A stretch of 64,000 bases of DNA from the NCBI GenBank assembly GCA_019925105.1, contig JAHGAU010000004.1, positions 1,798,001 to 1,862,000 on the forward strand, written 5' to 3'. This DNA is from Niebla homalea (lineage: Eukaryota > Ascomycota > Lecanoromycetes > Lecanorales > Ramalinaceae). How positions within the stretch are numbered: position 1 is the first letter of the stretch; each line of letters begins with the position of its first letter. The translations under genes and the position numbers were made by a program. A model generated the notes under the pieces. The model did not search any database. It saw only the letters and a list, made by a program, of their open reading frames with translations, and was not told the DNA's origin. Of this stretch, positions 1-12,399 are shown piece after piece.

Positions 1-25
1 TATAAATCAATCAATCAATCAAACA
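1..25 (+). repeat. 3' tail of a LINE truncated by the window edge
   Basis: The window opens with TATAAATC followed by AATC units. The same tail ends the Tad-like LINE copies near 33143, 39366 and 53490. The body of this copy lies to the left of the window, so only its tail is visible. Confidence 0.7.
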
Positions 26-3000
26 ATATTTCCGTACTTTAGAGTATAGGAGTATGATATTAATAGTCTTAACTTTTAGAAAATAATCGTAGACTTTAAG
101 TTTAAACTTTATATTAACCGGGGAGCATACCTTTCAGCTTAAAATAAATATATTTTATACGTAATTAATTAATCAAGGTAAGGTAATCGACTTTATTAAC
201 TATATTAATATAGGCATTTTCAGGTAATGAAGGTCCGTTTACTAATGAACTTTTATTTTACCGATAATAAGTTTGGGTATTTATTATTCCGTGATTAATT
301 ACTATTACTTATCAGTACATTTATTACCTGCTTAGATCGAAAGCCCCTAGAAAAGTATTCTATTTACTTATATTACTCGTAAGTTACTTATAAGTAAGTT
401 ATGAAACTTACGAGCGCTTTTTAAGTGGTCTTAAATGATTGAAAGAAAACTTAAAAATAAAAAGCGTTCAAAACGGTAAGATAACGGTTTTATCTATTAA
501 TAAATTTTTATTAGGCTATATTAACGTACGGGTATAACCGTAACCCCCTTTATAAGCCGTAGGACTATAAATTTTTAAAACTTAATCAAAGGTTCTGTTT
601 TTTGGCTAAAAAACCCCTATGAATCAATAATATTAATTATTAAGGGTAATAAAACTTAAAGGAGTAGATTTAGAAATATAAGTTAAGTTACAAAAATTGA
701 CGTAAATAAGAAACTTATAAGCACTTATAAACTTTCAAGAAACTTATTAAGTACTTAATAGTTATACTATTAAACGAAAAAGGATATATTCTTAAACTAC
801 TCATTTAATTGATATTTACTTAGAGTATTTATATGCTGGAAAATACATTTACGGATGCTTTTAACCCTTAATTAAGTAAGGTTATATACCCGGGATAATA
901 TAAATTTACGGATAATTAGATCCGTAATTAATAAGTTCATAAAGTTTTATTTATTTAAGTAATAATACTTTTATAATCATTTAATAGCTTTAATTCGATG
1001 TTTAAGAAAGGAAATCTTTAGATTAAAATATTCTCAGTTTTAATTTTAATAATTCATCCATTAAGCTTCCGGTTTAAAAAGTAATTAATATTCTTTAATC
1101 TATAGAGACGTCTGGTTTGTAAAGGTTACACTTCGTAAGTATCTCGCCTTATATATTAAAGGATAATATACCTTAAATACTAAAAGCTTAAATTGAGTGG
1201 CCGGGCCTATAAATAACGGAGACAATGGTAGAAAGAATGATAAAGTTTGGGGACTTTAATACGAGATTATGAAACATTAACGGTAATATACTTGCCTTTA
1301 AATGACGTAGCTGGAACTTATGGTAATTATTGTTTAAGCAGTTACCAAGTTGCCATACTTAGGATCTAATATATATCTTCCTCTGAATTATCGCTTTTAT
1401 TTATTGAGTTATTATTAAGGATATAATCCTTCGATCTATTGGGTTTATGATTTTTAAATAAAGGCTTCAATAATATTATTATTTTGGTTATATTTAATTA
1501 TAAAAGTAGATTACAATCTTTTAAGAAGAGCATTTCTGGGCCTCTTATAATAGAGATTATCTTAGTTTTAAAGTGGTTAAAGATCTAGGTATTTTAATCG
1601 CGAATTACGATAGATATTCTTACTATTTATAGTTAAAAATCTTGTTATTCATAGTTACAGAACTCTAAGTAATAAATTAAGATACTTACTTAATCCGGCG
1701 ATATAAATCTTTAATACGATTCTACGATGAAGTAAAAAACTTAATATTATATGTTCTTATACTTTATATTTAATTACATATAATACTTTATTCATATTTC
1801 TTTTTAGTTAACCGTATTTATAGTGAAACCCTTAAAACCGATTTTCATAAGAATTCTATTTTTAAAGCTTATATTAATTACTTAAGCTTTTAAAAAAACC
1901 GTTATATTGGATCCTCAATTAAAAATAATATATAATCTATTTAATCATTTTTTTCTATTTAAGGTTTTAATGGAATATAGTGTACGGAAAGTTTAATTAG
2001 AAATATTTATAGTCCCGGAGAATTAAATATAACGTTTTATTTGGGTAACAAGGAGTTATTAAGATAATAATTTATGTTTTACTATAACAGAATTTTTCCT
2101 TGCAGTAATACATTTACTTATATAAATTAAGAAAGGCCTACGGAAATACTTTATGGATAAGGTAAATGTTAACAAAGAAAATATTAAAATTATTATTACT
2201 ATGTTAATAATACTTACTTTATTGTTAATAAAACTTATTATAATATTAATAAAACTTATCATAATACTATTTATAATTATTACAATTGTTAAAACGGCTA
2301 AGCTCCGTTAAATAGATTTAGGTATTAACGGATAGCTAGAGGTTATTATAATAACGGCTTTTTTACTTTCTTTAAAATAATACGTATTATATATTGCCGA
2401 ATTTCCCGTTGAACGATTAAAGATTAAAGACCAAAATTTATCGAATTAAGATCGACCTTAATATTCCGTACTGTTTAATAAACGGAAACAGGTACTTTAC
2501 GCTCATTCTAATTATTAAGTATATATCAAAGGTAAAAAATACTATTTTTATTAGTTTAACTTTTTCCCTTCTTCTTATAACGTATTTCCGTAATTTATAT
2601 AAATATGTTACCCTTATTATTAACTTCCTTAATATAAGTTTACTTAATTAGGCTTAAGCCCTTTTCGAATATTACGTTTCTAAATAATACCCTAGGAATT
2701 ACTTTTATATAAAATCTGGAGATTTTTACTTTTAAATAAGAAAAGCTAAGTCCATTAAGGGATTTCTCAATAAAGAAGGCATTAAGTTAAGTAAGTTCTT
2801 TTTATTTAATTTCTTACTATTATAGGGAATAATCTTCTTATTGAATTTAATGAATATTATTTCAGTAAAATTAGCTTGAAATCATTTATTGGGGAGGATT
2901 AGGTTCGTTAAAAACACTTATTCCTATATACTTACGGATTTTCTTTTATATTCTTTGGAAATATACCTTAAATTTCCGTAACGGCTATATAAACATTTAT

Positions 3001-3287
3001 AGGTAACTAGGATATAAAACTTAAATCCTTTAATATATAGATTCTTAACGGTAAACCGGTCTAAAGATCTTAATAGATCTTTAGTTAAGGGGTTTAATTT
3101 CAATAAGTAAACCTAGTAATATATCTTTTATAGGCTTTCTTTATAAGTTAAGATCTCTTAAGACCTCTTAAAAGTTTAAGGGCTTTTTAAAAGTTTTATT
3201 TAGAATAAAAGATCCCATTCTTTATCAATAGACTCTATATTGTTATACGGTAGGGTAAAAGCTCTAAAAGAAAGGAGCTAATACTCC

Positions 3288-3405
3288 CTTAACCGGTAGG
3301 GGACTAATCCCGCGGGATAGATACGGGATAGGGAAAATATACCCTTATCCCGTACCGGTAATAACCTATATAAGACGGTATAAGACCGGGAAATGCCAAA
3401 ATACA
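3288..3405 (+). repeat. GC-richer repeat, left flank of AT minisatellite
   Basis: Contains CGGGATAG, then ACGGGATAGGG, AATATACCC, TTATCCCGT and ACCGG, an imperfect palindrome around the ATATA centre. A related stretch in the same orientation lies at about 4270-4400, so the two bracket the AT-rich tandem array. Confidence 0.5.
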
Positions 3406-3529
3406 GTTTTACTATTTATAGTATATAATTAATAATATATATAATTAAATTTAAAAAAAAATCAAAAGTTCAGTATTAAAAGCGAATATCTCTTTTAAAT
3501 AGGTTTAACGGCTCGTTTAATGTTAAAAA

Positions 3530-4250
3530 TAATATATATTATATAATAAATAGTATATATTATATGAAAAATACAATATATTATATAAAAAGTATAATAT
3601 ATTATATAGAGAGTATAGTATATTATATATAAAATATTATATATTATTTAAAAAAATACGATATATTATTTAAAAGATAAAATATATTATTTAAAAGATA
3701 TAATATATTATTTAAAAATATAATATATTATTTAAAAAATATAATTTACTTTATAGAAAATACTATATATTATTTAAAAAATATAATATTTTCTCTGAAA
3801 AATATAATATTTTAAAAATATAATATATTTTCTAGAAAATATAATATATTATCTAGAAAATATATTATATTATCTAGAAAATGTAATATATTATCTAGAA
3901 AATGAAATATATTATCTTAAAAATAAAAATATTATGTAAAAATTACTATATATTATATAAAAATAAAAAAAATTCAAATATTATATAAAAATACTATATA
4001 TTATATAAAAATACTATATATTAAATAATACTTTATATTATATTGGAAATATTATATATTATATTGAAAATACTATATATTATATTCAAAATACTTTATA
4101 TTATATTAAAGATACTATATATTATTTTAAAAATATTATATATTATATTAAGAATTTTTAACTTTTTATTAATTATAATCTATATTATATTAACTATAAT
4201 ATATTTTATCTTGAAAATAATCTATTTTTTATTTACTATTTATGTTTATT
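3530..4250. repeat. AT-only minisatellite
   Basis: Roughly 700 bp of degenerate tandem repeats with a period of about 20-22 bp. The core is ATATATTAT followed by an A-rich spacer, with some units carrying TCTAGAAAAT. The open frame at 4043-4255 is only a translation of this repeat. Confidence 0.75.
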
Positions 4251-4269
4251 ATTAAGATCTTAATATTTT

Positions 4270-4400
4270 ACGGTCCTATATTAACGGGATAGAGATAATA
4301 CGGGAAAGGGATATACCCTTATACAGTACCGCCGGTATAGGAAAACCATAATTAAATTCCGTCCTATACTGTCCTGGTTGTGGGAGTAGGAGCTAAGGAC
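4270..4400 (+). repeat. GC-richer repeat, right flank of AT minisatellite
   Basis: Resembles 3288-3405 in the same orientation: CGGGATAGAGATAATACGGG, then GATATACCC, TTATAC and ACCGCCGGTATAGG. It has the same palindromic core. The pair could be ends of one element whose middle is the AT array. Confidence 0.45.
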
Positions 4401-5990
4401 AATTAATATAGTCAGTTAAATGCTTCTATAAATATATCTTTTTAAAAATCTTAAGTAGATACTTTGTAACTCGAATAAGAAATGTAATTTTTGAGGTTCA
4501 ACTTATAATATATAAGTATTATATTAACAGTAGATTTATCAATCCGTAATTATATAAGTTTATAGTAAAATATAAGCCCCTTAATTCAGAAATTCACTTA
4601 AGTAATATTTTTACTTTTACTTTAATATGTTTTAATTTCTTTAAAATAACCTTTAAGTTAAAATAAAACGTTTAATATTTTTATAATAGTCGTTAAGATT
4701 ACAAGCTTTTCAATGAAAGCCTATATATAGTAATCCAAAACTATTTCTTTTAAGATATTAAGAATTACAATTATACTCCGAAACTTGTTTTTCATACGTT
4801 TAACTATATTAATTATTCATCTATAAAACCAAGTTAAAAATGCCTCGCCTTATTTAAATTCCTTTAACTCAGTATTAAAGAGTATTTAGTACGTCTTTAC
4901 GGATTTAATAAGGAATTGTTTATATAAGAAATCCTTATCTATAATAGTATTTATTTCTGTAAGTTAATTTCCTTAAAGATCTTATAAAGGGTATAATAAG
5001 TATTAATAAAAACAATACTTATTTAATAAGTATGAAATTAAACGCTTATAATATTCGACAAAATAGGATATGTTCATAATTGATTAAAGTATAGTCTTTT
5101 AAATCTTAACTTCTTAAGCTAAGTTTTTTAATTATTCAGTTACAGGTATATTATATTAGTGAATAAACTTTAGGGAAATAGAATTTTAGTATTATAATCT
5201 TAATGATATACTCTAAAGATGGTAGGGAAACTATAAAGCCTATAAATAAAATAATGGAATTTTTGGCCCTATAAATAACTAATAGATAATAAGTCTTAAA
5301 AAGTAAACAAGGAAATCTAAAAATGTTTTAAGAATACGTCTCTTCTTTAACTCGGGTTTCTTTGGCAGCTTAGATTATTAAAGTAAAGGAAGTTATAAGT
5401 AATTAATTGATTTTTCCACTTTTAAGGGATCTATTTAAGTTAATCGAAATAAAAAGAGATTAGCAACGTACTTTTCGGGCGTATCGAAATAGCTAAGTCA
5501 TTACTTTAAGGGTAAAAGTCCTTATTTCAATAGTAAAAGATCGCTATTAATAATTGAAGGTCGATTTTCTATTATAATTAAGGTTCCTTATTAAGCTAAG
5601 GATAAGAATAATTAAACACCTCGGTAATAAAGCTATTAAGTTAATATATTACCTAATACTCTTTCTTATACTTTAATAAAAAAGGAAATTATTCTAATTA
5701 TATTAAAGGATATATATTAATAATAGGGGTAAAAGTAATAATAAATCAGAACAAGATCCCAAGGGGGCAAAATAAGGAGAATCGATTAAAGCTGAAGCCA
5801 ATAAACGGGCTATTAATAAGTATTAAAAGAACTATAAATATATCGTATTACCCAAGGTACCGTTAAGACTCGCTACGTAGTCGTTAGAAAAGCATAACTA
5901 CTAATATATATCTTAATGGTAAGATCGATATATAAAAAGTAAATCTATTTATAGTAGGAAGTAAATCTATCTATAAGGGGTAAGTATTAA

Positions 5991-6404
5991 TATATTAATA
6001 AATATATTAAATTCCCTAAGAACCGGATACCGCAGTTCACTCGGTTCCATTCATTTAACTTAATATTATAAGGGCATAAGGCTGTTTTAAACCCTTAAGT
6101 AAACGATGCTTAATTAATTGGCCGTATTAGGTATACGCTAATTAGCGTTATAACCGTTACGTAACTCTAAAAGTTAAGATACTCGGTATTATCTGATTTC
6201 CGCGTACGTTTACTGCTTTAAACTTCTACTCTTAAAAACTAATTAACGGTTTAATAATTATAATAGATATATTCATTAAATCTACAGGCCGATCTTTATA
6301 TATGCTTATATTATCCTGAAATTTAAGGTACTTTCGCTTATAAGTTTCGTTTATATTAATATTAAAGCGCCGATTATAATCCATAAATAAAGTTTATTAT
6401 GTTA
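5991..6404. other. Degraded sequence downstream of the PKS
   Basis: Moderately AT-rich sequence between the repeat debris and the small inverted-repeat element. No domain is recognised. If the element at 6405-6545 is removed, the PKS frame reads on a few codons into this stretch before a stop, so the PKS terminus probably lies at its right edge. Confidence 0.35.
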
Positions 6405-6545
6405 TCCCTCGCTTTACTGCAATAGCAGCACTTACCTATTTATATTAAGTTATTCCTCGATACCCGAGATTATTACATAAATTAAGGCTTCTTATCGATA
6501 TATTAACGCTTATAGGAAATGCTGCCATTACCGTAAAGCGAGGGA
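6405..6545. mobile_element. Small TIR element (MITE-like) with TA target duplication
   Basis: A 141-bp element starts TCCCTCGCTTTAC and ends GTAAAGCGAGGGA, a perfect 13-bp terminal inverted repeat. The similarity continues inward with a few mismatches (GCAATAGCAGCA against the complement of TGCTGCCATTAC) for about 30 bp per arm. It is flanked on both sides by TA (6403-6404 and 6546-6547). TA duplication with long inverted repeats fits a non-autonomous Tc1/mariner or pogo-type element. It sits just after the ACP-coding end of the PKS. Only one copy is in the window, so membership of a family is inferred. Confidence 0.75.
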
Positions 6546-6589
6546 TATTTGTCCGGCCTATATACTCTGTTATTACTCTAATTAATAAC

Positions 6590-6750
6590 GTGAATATAAG
6601 TATAGGTGTTAACAGCTTTTGGAATGGATAATCCAGGCTAAATTCCTTAAAGATTTAGGTCCTTATTTCAACGCCGATCATGCTGTCCAGGCCATAGCTT
6701 CCCAGCGAAAGGCCATTTAACTTAAAGTCGTCGATAGATATCATAAGAAT
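6590..6750 (-). other. PKS acyl carrier protein (ACP) domain
   Basis: Reads LGSYGLDSMIGVEIRT*IFKEFSLDYPF. The phosphopantetheine-attachment serine is in GLDSM (about 6690). The stop falls where Trp is expected (RTWIFKEF), a TGG-to-TAA change by two G-to-A transitions. This is the C-terminal domain seen; the chain ends close to the TIR element at 6405-6545. Confidence 0.85.
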
Positions 6751-7790
6751 ACCAGATATACGCTTGATAATGTAACCTGCGATCATACTTAAAACTGCTT
6801 TTAGACCTTTAGTCATCGCCTTTTTAACCTTGAAAGCAAAGCTATCTTACTGTATACCACCAGATTAATCCGGGCCACCAGTAAGAGCTGTACGGACGTG
6901 GCAGAAGCGTACGTCGTTATACCAGTATACGTCTATATTCTCAGCAGACTCCATCGATCTAGCTAATTCAGGAGCTTCTATACCTATAATGATTTATAAG
7001 TTTATAGTCTTATCTACCCTGGGGTAAACGGACTGAGACATGGCTGTTTCAAACCTATATAATATCCCCCGTTAATCGATGCCGTAAAGGCCCTTTTATA
7101 TAAGCGATAGCTCGATCGACTTATTTTCGGCAACGATACCGATATTGAATACCATTAGTAGAATAAGCAATATTACGGTAAAATAACTGGTACTACGCTG
7201 TAACGTTAATACGTTAAGCATACTATTAATAACGCTATAATTGCTCTGTTTAGTATTGCCTAGTAACGCCGAGATTAAGCTTATTATAATAATGAAATCC
7301 AAATCCAAACCTCGTACGGCATTCTAAAGACTTAATGCTCCCCAGGCCTTATAGTTAACGCTATCCGCGAAGGATAAATGATCCATCTGCTTAAATATAC
7401 CGTCCTAGATATCACCCATATTAGTTTAGATTCATTTAAGATACGGTCCGTAAAGAGTATACTTACCTTAAGGATCGTAACTACAATTATAATACCGCGA
7501 ACGTAACGTTTAGTATTCAGTTTAAAGACAATATGACGGACGGCCTCCTTATTGGCAGCGTTAGCACGGAAAACCTACGGTAAAAAACCGGATCGCTTAA
7601 GACTATTAACGAGGTAGGCGGCTTCGGGCTTATCGGTATTAGATCGAGAGAGAAATGCAAAATGCTTTGCCCCACGCTCGTACATCCATCTTATTAAGGT
7701 CCGGCCTAAACCACCAAGGCAGCCCATAAGGAGGTAAGTAACGTCCGCCGAAAAGCGCAGTTGCTCCGCTTAATAGATTACTTAATGAAT
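6750..7790 (-). other. PKS ketoreductase (KR) domain, RIP-damaged
   Basis: The NADPH-binding region reads GCLGGLGRTLIRWMYERGA followed by KHFAFLSRSNTDKPEA (about 7740-7620). The catalytic region lies in the open frame 7308-7096 with ISLISALLGNTKQSNYSV and NSMLNVL, holding the active-site tyrosine, then MVFNIGIVAE. KR therefore follows ER, as in canonical reducing PKSs. Confidence 0.82.
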
Positions 7791-7849
7791 ACAATCTTAA
7801 TAACTTAAAAAAACAAAGGCTATAATAGTATAGCTACCTTAAGTTAACT

Positions 7850-9290
7850 CTAGCCGTAGCCGAAGCGTACGATTGTAGTCTCCCCCTAGGGTTCTGGATA
7901 AAGTAATAACTCTTCGATATCGGTAATATTAATTACCCCGGCCGAGCCATATAAGTCGTCAGTGAATAGCTCCGGATAAGTATTTAATACTTTTATTAAC
8001 CGCTTAAAAAGCTCGGTAATACAGTATAAGCGTATAGCTTTTAAGCTAGTCGAAACGAAACTTGTACCTCGTAAAAACGGCAGTAAATCTGGTATTAAAT
8101 CGGCTGAGGTCTTATCGATTAAAGATCGACAGAATATTAATATACGTCTCTAGACCTTTTTGCTTAACGTAGAGAAGTTATGGGCGATGATTATCGTAAT
8201 ACCTAAGCGGGAATTCTTATATTACTTGCGAACGAAGGCTACGACGGTCCCCGCGTCCTTTAAAAGGCATATTTAATAAGGTTCAAGACTAAATTGGGTA
8301 GCATAGTCTTCTCTTCCCTCTTTTAGACCAGCTATAAGCCTAAGACTTTAGTTTATGACTTTTGTAAGCTTTCTTAATATACTATTGAAAGCTTTTAATT
8401 ATGGAAGTGATATTACGTAATCGCCTTACGAGAACTTCGTATTAAGCAGGCAGAGATTTATTATAAAGTATAACGTAGACAAGGTCCGTAAGAGCTACTC
8501 TGCTGGATTATACAGCCTCCCGTCAGCGATGGCATATATCGAGGTGCGTACGATGGTTGCAAAATAATCACTAACGAAAGCCACGGCTCGTTTTCCCCGA
8601 AGAGACCGATCGACAGAGTAGCCGACGCGGATGATTACCCCATAAATAAGGAATTGCGAGTTAAAAGTAGACGAACGTAGCTCTGATGCCAGGACCTGGA
8701 CCTTAATCTCGTCACTTAACAGATTAGCCGGTTATACGTCTGCCTTAAAGGTAAGCTCTCCCTCTTATATTCTGGCTTTCAATAGTATACCCTTGCGCAA
8801 GGCCTCCTGTTCTCTATAGTGGCTCACCTCCTGATTCAGGCTTTTGTTGGGGTATATACGGTATATATGTAAAATTCCTTTATGGAGCCAGAACTCGGCA
8901 TCCTGTCCCGTATCTTTCATATTGGCCGTTTCTAGCCTCTCGATGATGGCTTTGCCTACGTCTTGCGGTATCTTATTAAAATCGACGTCGAGAAGTATTA
9001 GGCGAGCGGCGGCTTGCTTTAAGCGGATAACACGAAGTAAACCCTCAGCTATTCCTTTATTGGCGGAATGGCCTTACTTGACGCCTTGGGTTAGTTATAG
9101 CGCACGAGTACCAGAGATAAGGACCGTCTTCATGGCTTTAAAGACACTAGTATTTAAGGATATGGAAGAGAATAACGTACTTGCTGTGTTATTGATCCCA
9201 ATGCCGAACTGCTTATTAGGCGAGAAGCTTTTGATTGAGTCGGCGTATATAGTGTAAATTAAAGGTATAGATAACAGGCTATCCCTCAGG
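7850..9290 (-). other. PKS enoyl-reductase (ER)-like region, RIP-damaged
   Basis: Minus-strand reading gives GHSANKGIAEGLLRVIR, AEFWLHKGILHIYRIYPN, ELTFKADV, LLSDEIKVQVLASEL, KRAVAFVSDYFATIVRTSI and YAIADGRLYNPAE. This matches the linker and N-terminal half of a reducing-PKS ER. Several in-frame stops fit Trp or Gln codons changed by RIP. Whether the ancestral ER was active cannot be judged. Confidence 0.65.
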
Positions 9291-9301
9291 TCTTGGGTAC
9301 C

Positions 9302-9900
9302 TTATAATGAGAGAATAGTGATGTCGTTACTATAGGGAATCGTATTATTAACCATTATGTCATTATGGATCGTTCCATTTAGAATTGAGCCCTTAAGTAT
9401 CGTTCCGTGGGAGTTTGGACTATTTGAGATTACGTTATAATAACCCCTTCCATTCGAGATCTTATTATTGGAGGTATTGCGGTTGAGAATTTTCGTAACA
9501 GTAATGGCCTCAGGCTTGCAGAAGGCGAACTCGTGGGCCGGTCGCAACGAACCATAAGGAATTAGGGCCGTTACTGGGGAAATGCCAAGCAGCCATCCAC
9601 CGTCCTTCATTAATGGTAATAAAGCGTCGTAATGATATAAAGCCTGCTGGCCAGAATAATTAATTAGGACGAGGTCGTGGGGACCGTTACTGGCCTGGGC
9701 CCAATCTTCTATAGTGCTCGGTAAAGTTTTAATCGTCCTGCGGGCTTTTGCTTCGTTAGAAAAATTGATCTCTTGCTTACCGTTAAAGCCAAGCGTAATA
9801 GTCATGCTGCTAAACACTTAAGACGGCGTCCACAATTTCTGGAGATGGAGAACCAAGTACAATAGCCGAGCGTATGGAAGTACGGTGGTGGACCAGCTCC
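9302..9900 (-). other. PKS pseudo-KR/linker region with Asn-Thr-Gly-rich segment
   Basis: Open frame containing LPSTIEDWAQASNGPHDLV, NYSGQQALYHYDAL and KDGGWLLGIS, of the kind found between DH and ER in highly reducing PKSs. It is followed by about 50 residues rich in Asn, Gly, Thr, Ile and Ser (ISNG, NSHGT, LNGT, HNDI), encoded by a degenerate DNA repeat at about 9310-9480. That repeat looks like a variable-length linker. The exact domain assignment (pseudo-KR or methyltransferase remnant) is uncertain. Confidence 0.6.
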
Positions 9901-9999
9901 ACCAATTTACTAAGACGATCTGTTTTACTCTCTATTGTTAACCATAACCGTTCAATTTCGTCAAATGGAAAACTCTTAATATTAAGCTTCCATAGGACG

Positions 10000-10960
10000 A
10001 TAAAGAATGGTCCTGGCTCCGCTCTGGTTTTTAACGTACTAGTAGGGACGGCTACGTCGTAAGTAATATACCTTAGATTCCTTAGATCCAGAAGAAGCTA
10101 TCCAGCGGAGCCTTTAAGACGGGCATTAATATTAAATATTCTCTCACTATGGTTATCGGTCTACGCTATAGTATGTCCGTTAAAAGCTACAGTCTATCGC
10201 GCGCCAGCTATAAAGAGATCTCTTCAATACGGGTGGGCATAACTCCCCACAATATCTCCTTATATTTGCCAGAATATATTAAGATAATAATCAGCTGTAG
10301 GCACGCGTTTATAATAAAGGGATAAATTAGGTAACGTGATTCACCTTGTATAGTACCAGACTCCTCGAGAACGGTAATATCCCCTGTGGCGTGACGAACA
10401 CTGCGATCAGTCCGAGCGGATTGAAGTTACTAAAAGGTCTTTCTATAATAAAAGCCCACTGAGTCGAAGGCGTTATATTAACGCTGGCCCGATATACGCT
10501 GCGTCAATGCGGATTCGGTCACTGGTAACTCTTATAATCCATCAGCCTTATAGCTCGCAGAAATACTGCCTTTATAATGCACTATCCATATATTATTCGC
10601 CAGAGACTCTACGGCAAATAAGGACCAGTCTGAACTATTAGTCGGCTTTTGTAAGCGTAGAAACGATTCTACCCCGTTATTACTGTCGGGTATCACCAAG
10701 CGGTCTTGATGTCTACGTCACGAAGAGTCACGCCGTCGAAAGCCCGCCCTTCGCCCTCGTGTACCTGTCGCAGCGCTTCTATGGCCATGGATAGGTGGCC
10801 GGCTGCAGGGAAGATGATGGTGCCCCCAAGCTGAGAATCTTGTCAGCATGTGATGATTGTTTTGTCATTTGGGGACTCAACTTACGTTGTGGTCCTGGAG
10901 CCAGGGCACATCACGATGGCGAAGGACATTACACCATGCTAGGGTGTTCGTCGTAAGCCC
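10000..10960 (-). other. PKS dehydratase (DH) domain
   Basis: Opens with ILGSRV and continues to VPWLQDHN, then after the 55-nt intron 10831-10885 (GTAAGT..CTCAG) to LGGTIIFPAAGHLSMA. The join forms the DH motif HxxxGxxxxP with its catalytic histidine. DGVTLRDVDIKTA follows, after which a one-base loss near 10700 shifts the frame. Beyond that the sequence reads on in another frame (VIPDSNNGVESFL) with increasing RIP damage. Confidence 0.85.
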
Positions 10961-12235
10961 GGACACTCGACTGCCCAAGATATTATGTCGAGGAAACGCC
11001 TTGGCGCGCTGTTCGGCACTACCTCGTGGCTCTGCCCAGTATCGCTTTTCATAATTCCATTGATAAGGTGGTAAGTCGACAAGAAGGTGTTGCGTCTTAG
11101 GCTTTCGTAAGCCACTGCCAGATGGAGTGGGCGAGTTGACCTCCCCCAGGTCAATCGGGTAGCCCGCCATAAAGAGTGCTCCGGCAACTGAAAGGAGCTG
11201 GACAGCGTCATTCTTATCTCGCACAAGGGACGGTGTATAATAGTAATGATTCAAGTTGCGCGCCATGCATATCTGCTTGAAGGGACCTGAGAGGGCCGAA
11301 TGGGGTCCGACTTCCACAACCAGCTGCACATGATTCAATGCCTCGTCAGAGATGAACCGCTGGATTGGCGTATTAAAGAGGACTCTTCCTAGTAGGTTTG
11401 CACTCCAGTAACCTGTCGGGAGGTTGTCTTCATTAATCGGCTCGCCTGTGACCGACGAGATCATCTGTGTTCTCGGTCGACGCCACAGCATCTCATCTGC
11501 AGTAAGGGTCTGACGTGCTTTCCACAGCATGCTCTTATATGCGGCGCTCACATGAACCATATGAGAAGAATGGTACGCCTTTCCTGTTTTGAGTTCCCGT
11601 GCGAATACACCTTTTGCGCTTAGGGCAATCTGCAGCTCGGCAATGGACTTGGCTGTACCGCTTAGAGTAATACTGCCCGGAGAGTTCTCATATGCAATGC
11701 AAACATCACTCGATGTTAATAGCAGGGACTCTTCAACTTCCTGTGCTCCTAAGCCAACGGCGAGCATGGAGCCCCTGGTGGACCTCTCTGCCACGGCGCG
11801 ACCACGACAGAATGCAGTTAGAATGGCCTCAGCAGCGCTGATTAAACCGGAGGCATAGGCGGCACCGATCTCACCCGAGGAGTGACCGACACTCACCTCA
11901 GGCTCCATGCCCCACTGACTGAACAGGTCTACCAGAGCGATTTGAACAGCGGTGCAAAGTGGTTGAGCAACATCAGCTTCGTTAATCCTACGAGCCGTGC
12001 CTTCGCCCTTTCCTTTAAGCAGCTCGGCAATTTTGAAGGAAGGTCTGGGTTTGATCCTGTCGAGGCAGAGGTCGAGCTTCTGAATGGTGTCTCGAAATCT
12101 GGGGAACTCCTTCAGAGCTTCTCTTGCCATGCCAGCCCTCTGTGCCTACAGAATGGTCACAACGCAACAACATTACCAGAAAACGCTTGAAAAACTTACC
12201 CCTTGGCCCGTAAATAGGAAGCCAATTCGGGCGGG
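10960..12235 (-). other. PKS acyltransferase (AT) domain
   Basis: Starts IGFLFTGQG, spliced over the 54-nt intron 12146-12199 to AQRAGMAREAL. The nucleophile elbow is GHSSGEIGAAYA (about 11880), with YHSSHM (about 11565) downstream, as expected for a malonyl-loading AT. A continuous open frame runs 12130-10877 into the start of DH, the longest undamaged coding stretch in the window. The upstream frame is lost by one base near 12315, between the KS linker and AT. Confidence 0.93.
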
Positions 12236-12399
12236 TTTCTTCGAAGCCATGCCTGTCTGTAAAGCATTGGGGGCAAAAGCCTCTGCCTCTCGCCCCTCGA
12301 ACGCCACAGTGAAGCTCGATGCGAGAACACCGTGCGGTGCAGGTTCAGAGTGTGCGCTAAATCAACAAGGAAGTCGATTACCTTGATATTCCGAGACAG

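Larger units (their letters stand above)
26..5990. other. RIP-degraded AT-rich repeat debris, no readable gene
   Basis: About 6 kb of very AT-rich sequence with stop codons in all frames and abundant TA dinucleotides, typical of RIP-saturated transposon remnants in ascomycetes. I could not recognise a domain in any frame. Short open frames here, such as those near 2059 and 4043, are Ile/Leu/Tyr-rich translations of AT-rich DNA. A minisatellite and a pair of GC-richer repeats inside it are listed separately. What the original element was cannot be told from the sequence alone. Confidence 0.6.

Noticed and set aside
4043..4255. Plus-strand 70-residue hydrophobic open frame
   Set aside because: It is a translation of the AT minisatellite (repeated ILYIILK) and has no independent coding evidence.
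8844..9257. Plus-strand 137-residue open frame
   Set aside because: It lies antisense to recognisable ER-region PKS coding sequence on the minus strand.
11589..12386. Plus-strand open frames of 89-102 residues
   Set aside because: Antisense to the AT and KS domains of the PKS.
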